This document shows positions 4,968 to 6,416 of a stretch of 6,416 nt of DNA, piece after piece. A model generated the notes under the pieces. That model saw nothing but the letters and a program-made list of their open reading frames with translations. It was not told the origin of the DNA and made no database searches. The DNA comes from Treponema sp. GTDB taxonomy: Bacteria > Spirochaetota > Spirochaetia > Treponematales > Breznakiellaceae. Where the stretch lies: NCBI GenBank assembly GCA_031266635.1, contig JAISAN010000165.1, forward strand, positions 1-6,416, written 5' to 3'. Every line of letters starts with the position of its first letter. Position 1 is the stretch's first letter. The position numbers were made by a program, and so were the translations under genes.

Positions 4968-6033
4968 AACCGAAAAGCCGCAAAACATTATTTACCGGGC
5001 CATGCAGGAAAGCCTCAAATTGATGGCTTGCCCCCTGGGCCAGGTAGCGCTGCAACTTCGCCACATCTTTGATTTCGGACCCCGCGACGGCAAATTCTAT
5101 CGCGCTGCCATGCTTAACTTTTCCCCACTTAAAAAGGGAATTAATATCCAGGATCCGTTCACCGTCATAATAAATGTAGACCTGCAGGGCCGGATATTTG
5201 GCGTTATAACTTGCGATAATCCGTTTCCAGGCTTCCACATTTCCGTTATGGAACAACTCGTTCTGTACGACCACCGCGTACCGGGGAGTCATCTTTACCG
5301 GCCCTTTGGATACCGGAGGAGGAGCCGCGGAAGCGGTAACCACCGGAGCGGCCACCCGCTGGGCCTCGGGCGCCTGAACGGGAGCCGGAGCGGCTTTTCC
5401 CCTCCTCGCCCTTGCCGTTTTTACGGCTTTAAGCGCCTTTTTTCGCCGGGGCCCGGCAGCCTCGCCGGCCTCTGAATCGGCGGTTTTTTTGAGTTTCCGC
5501 GGCACAAAACTGCCCTTCAACAAGGCCGGCGGGGCTTTTACCCGGACGCCCTCAAAAAGGGACGCGGTCAATTCCGCCGCTTTCCGGCAGTTTTCATCCG
5601 CCGGAGTCCCGGCCTTACCGGCATAAACTACCAGAAGTTCCCGTTTTTTCAAGCGTCCAAAACCGGCCAGTTCTTCGGCATTTTTTGGATTTGCCACCAG
5701 AAGGCCCAGTTCAGGATGATGATAGGCTACTACCAGATCAACGCCTTTCCATTTCCCGAATTCCGCCGCCAGTTGGCTTATATCGGCAACTGTATCCGCG
5801 AGATTGGCGGATATGGTCGTATACCCGAGTTTATCAACCAGAAGCATCTGAAGAATCAGGGCGGCCCGTTCCCCGGAAAGCTCCGAGTCCCCCATCTCAA
5901 ACAACAGATCCCCCAGATTGCTATTTCCGCTCACAGATTCCACAATGCTAATGGTTTTTTTAATTTGCCGTACGGCTGAATTAAACCCCGCCCGGGTAGA
6001 AAGTACCTCAAGATTTGTTGAATCCTTACCCAT
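4966..6033 (-). CDS. 355-aa protein with basic Ala/Pro-rich linker and possible HPr-like C-terminal domain
   Basis: I do not recognise the full-length family. The N-terminal region (about 1-165) looks like a compact alpha/beta domain with strands such as VDLVVAYHHPELGLLVA (98-114) and RELLVVYAG (131-139). A low-complexity basic linker (about 166-248) is full of Lys, Arg, Ala and Pro. The C-terminal part (250-331) follows the beta-alpha-beta-beta-alpha order of HPr: strand RYAVVVQNE, then FHNGN, a helix, strand QVYIYYDGE, then KHGSAIEFAVAGSE and a last helix, resembling the HPr pattern KGAEITI.AEGE. His262 falls in the loop where HPr has its phosphorylated His15, but the neighbouring Arg of HPr is missing, the register needs a gap of about five residues, and the Ser46 region fits poorly. 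The fold assignment is therefore tentative. It is followed 14 bp later by the PEP-utilising PPDK-like gene, which makes a phosphotransfer partnership plausible. AGGAGG lies 9 nt before the ATG. Confidence 0.85.
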   Translation of the reverse strand: MGKDSTNLEVLSTRAGFNSAVRQIKKTISIVESVSGNSNLGDLLFEMGDSELSGERAALILQMLLVDKLGYTTISANLADTVADISQLAAEFGKWKGVDLVVAYHHPELGLLVANPKNAEELAGFGRLKKRELLVVYAGKAGTPADENCRKAAELTASLFEGVRVKAPPALLKGSFVPRKLKKTADSEAGEAAGPRRKKALKAVKTARARRGKAAPAPVQAPEAQRVAAPVVTASAAPPPVSKGPVKMTPRYAVVVQNELFHNGNVEAWKRIIASYNAKYPALQVYIYYDGERILDINSLFKWGKVKHGSAIEFAVAGSEIKDVAKLQRYLAQGASHQFEAFLHGPVNNVLRLFG

Positions 6034-6042
6034 TGTTTATTT

Positions 6043-6048
6043 CCTCCT
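6043..6048 (-). promoter_or_regulatory. Shine-Dalgarno AGGAGG, 2 nt after a terminator U-run
   Basis: A consensus AGGAGG on the minus strand, 9 nt before the ATG at 6033-6031, fixes the start of the 355-aa gene. Only two bases separate it from the six-U run of the hairpin described at 6051-6113, so leader folding could affect both transcription and ribosome access. Confidence 0.75.
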
Positions 6049-6050
6049 AC

Positions 6051-6113
6051 AAAAAACGCCCCCGGCTCATATCGTACAACTTTAGTAAAGCTGCCGCTGA
6101 TTCGGGGGCGTTT
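6051..6113 (-). terminator. Large intrinsic terminator or attenuator in the leader of the 355-aa gene
   Basis: Read on the minus strand, AAACGCCCCCG (6113-6103) pairs perfectly with CGGGGGCGTTT (6064-6054), and the T run continues through 6051. The 38-nt loop can itself form AGCTTT-ACT-AAAGTT (one G-U pair). It could end the upstream gene's transcript. However, it leaves no room for a promoter before the next ribosome site, so read-through or regulated attenuation is a natural reading. Confidence 0.8.
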
Positions 6114-6115
6114 CA

Positions 6116-6155
6116 GATCACCATTTGATCACTTGCGTTATACTTCTTTTAACGC
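6116..6155 (-). promoter_or_regulatory. Two small hairpins and a possible promoter at the start of the leader
   Basis: GATCA-ccatt-TGATC (6116-6130) and GCGTTA/TAACGC (6135-6140 with 6150-6155) are perfect inverted repeats; the second straddles the stop codon of the upstream gene. On the minus strand TATAAC (6142-6137) is a 5-of-6 match to a -10 box. Upstream GTGACG is only a modest -35 at a short 15-nt spacing. If used, transcription would start near 6130 and give a leader of about 97 nt that contains the terminator hairpin. Confidence 0.3.
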
Positions 6156-6416
6156 GACGTCACCACTCCGGCCGCCGGCTTTCCTGCCCCGGCCCCTGCC
6201 ACGCTTTGGTTTGGCGTCTACCACACCGGCTTTCGCCCTGCCCCGCTTGGGAGCGGCTATGGCTTTGGGTGCTTTGGCGCCTTCGGCGGAAACACTGGCG
6301 GCGCTGTCCCCGGAATTAATCAAATCCAGATACGCTGAAGCCGGACTCGCCGCGGGCGCGTTTTCCTCCGCCGCCCCGAAGGACTGGTTAATGTCCTCCC
6401 GTACCGTCGAACGCCG
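6138..6416 (-). CDS. C-terminal part of a protein with a basic, AT-hook-like tail (5' truncated by window edge)
   Basis: The minus-strand frame is open from the right edge to TAA at 6140-6138, giving 92 visible residues; the start lies outside. The first part is Ala/Ser/Glu-rich (AAEENAPAASPSASAYLDL). The rest is a strongly basic Ala/Lys/Arg/Gly tail with PKRGRAKAG (6225-6251) and PKRGRGRGRK (6180-6209). The second resembles AT-hook cores (Arg-Gly-Arg) that bind the minor groove of AT-rich DNA; tails like this also occur in bacterial histone H1-like proteins and on some RNA-binding proteins. The folded part, if any, is out of view, so the function cannot be named. A TTG at 6323 could serve as an internal start, but nothing supports it over the open upstream frame. 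The next gene lies 104 bp downstream across a structured leader. Confidence 0.7.
   Translation of the reverse strand, partial: RRSTVREDINQSFGAAEENAPAASPASAYLDLINSGDSAASVSAEGAKAPKAIAAPKRGRAKAGVVDAKPKRGRGRGRKAGGRSGDVALKEV

Overview
This 6.4 kb window looks like part of a GC-rich spirochaete chromosome. The closest fit I can suggest is a termite-gut type Treponema, judged from the style of the proteins and of the intergenic hairpin repeats. That assignment is recollection-based and not proven by any marker gene here.

Layout. Positions 1-1129 (+) carry the 3' part of a gene for a YD/RHS-like repeat protein, followed 1 nt later by a small unrecognised gene. A long untranslated tail follows, ending in a strong intrinsic terminator at 1301-1333. 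After an AT-rich stretch comes a compact stand-alone parvulin prolyl isomerase gene (ppiC type, 1465-1743, +). Positions 1744-2269, between this gene and a convergent one, are packed with non-coding repeats: CUUG-loop hairpins, a perfect 69-nt four-way cloverleaf (1827-1895), and two 106/108-identical copies of a 108-bp tandem repeat plus a third partial one.

The other half is a leftward block. A partial gene at the right edge (6138-6416, -) encodes a basic Ala/Lys/Arg/Gly-rich tail with AT-hook-like repeats. It is followed by a 100-bp leader whose large terminator hairpin touches the Shine-Dalgarno of the next gene. That gene (4966-6033, -) encodes a 355-residue protein with an unrecognised N-terminal region, a basic Ala/Pro-rich linker and a C-terminal domain that looks HPr-like by eye. 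Fourteen bases later comes a pyruvate phosphate dikinase (PPDK) family gene (2270-4951, -).

Main interpretation. The PPDK-like protein keeps the phospho-histidine and the whole PEP/pyruvate barrel active site. Its N-terminal ATP-grasp domain has lost several residues that bind ATP and metal in PPDK. Next to a protein with a possible HPr-like domain, this suggests a PEP-driven phosphotransfer pair analogous to PTS enzyme I and HPr rather than, or besides, an ordinary ATP-making or ATP-using dikinase. The attenuator-like leader suggests the pair is controlled at transcription elongation. These are inferences from residue patterns read by eye.
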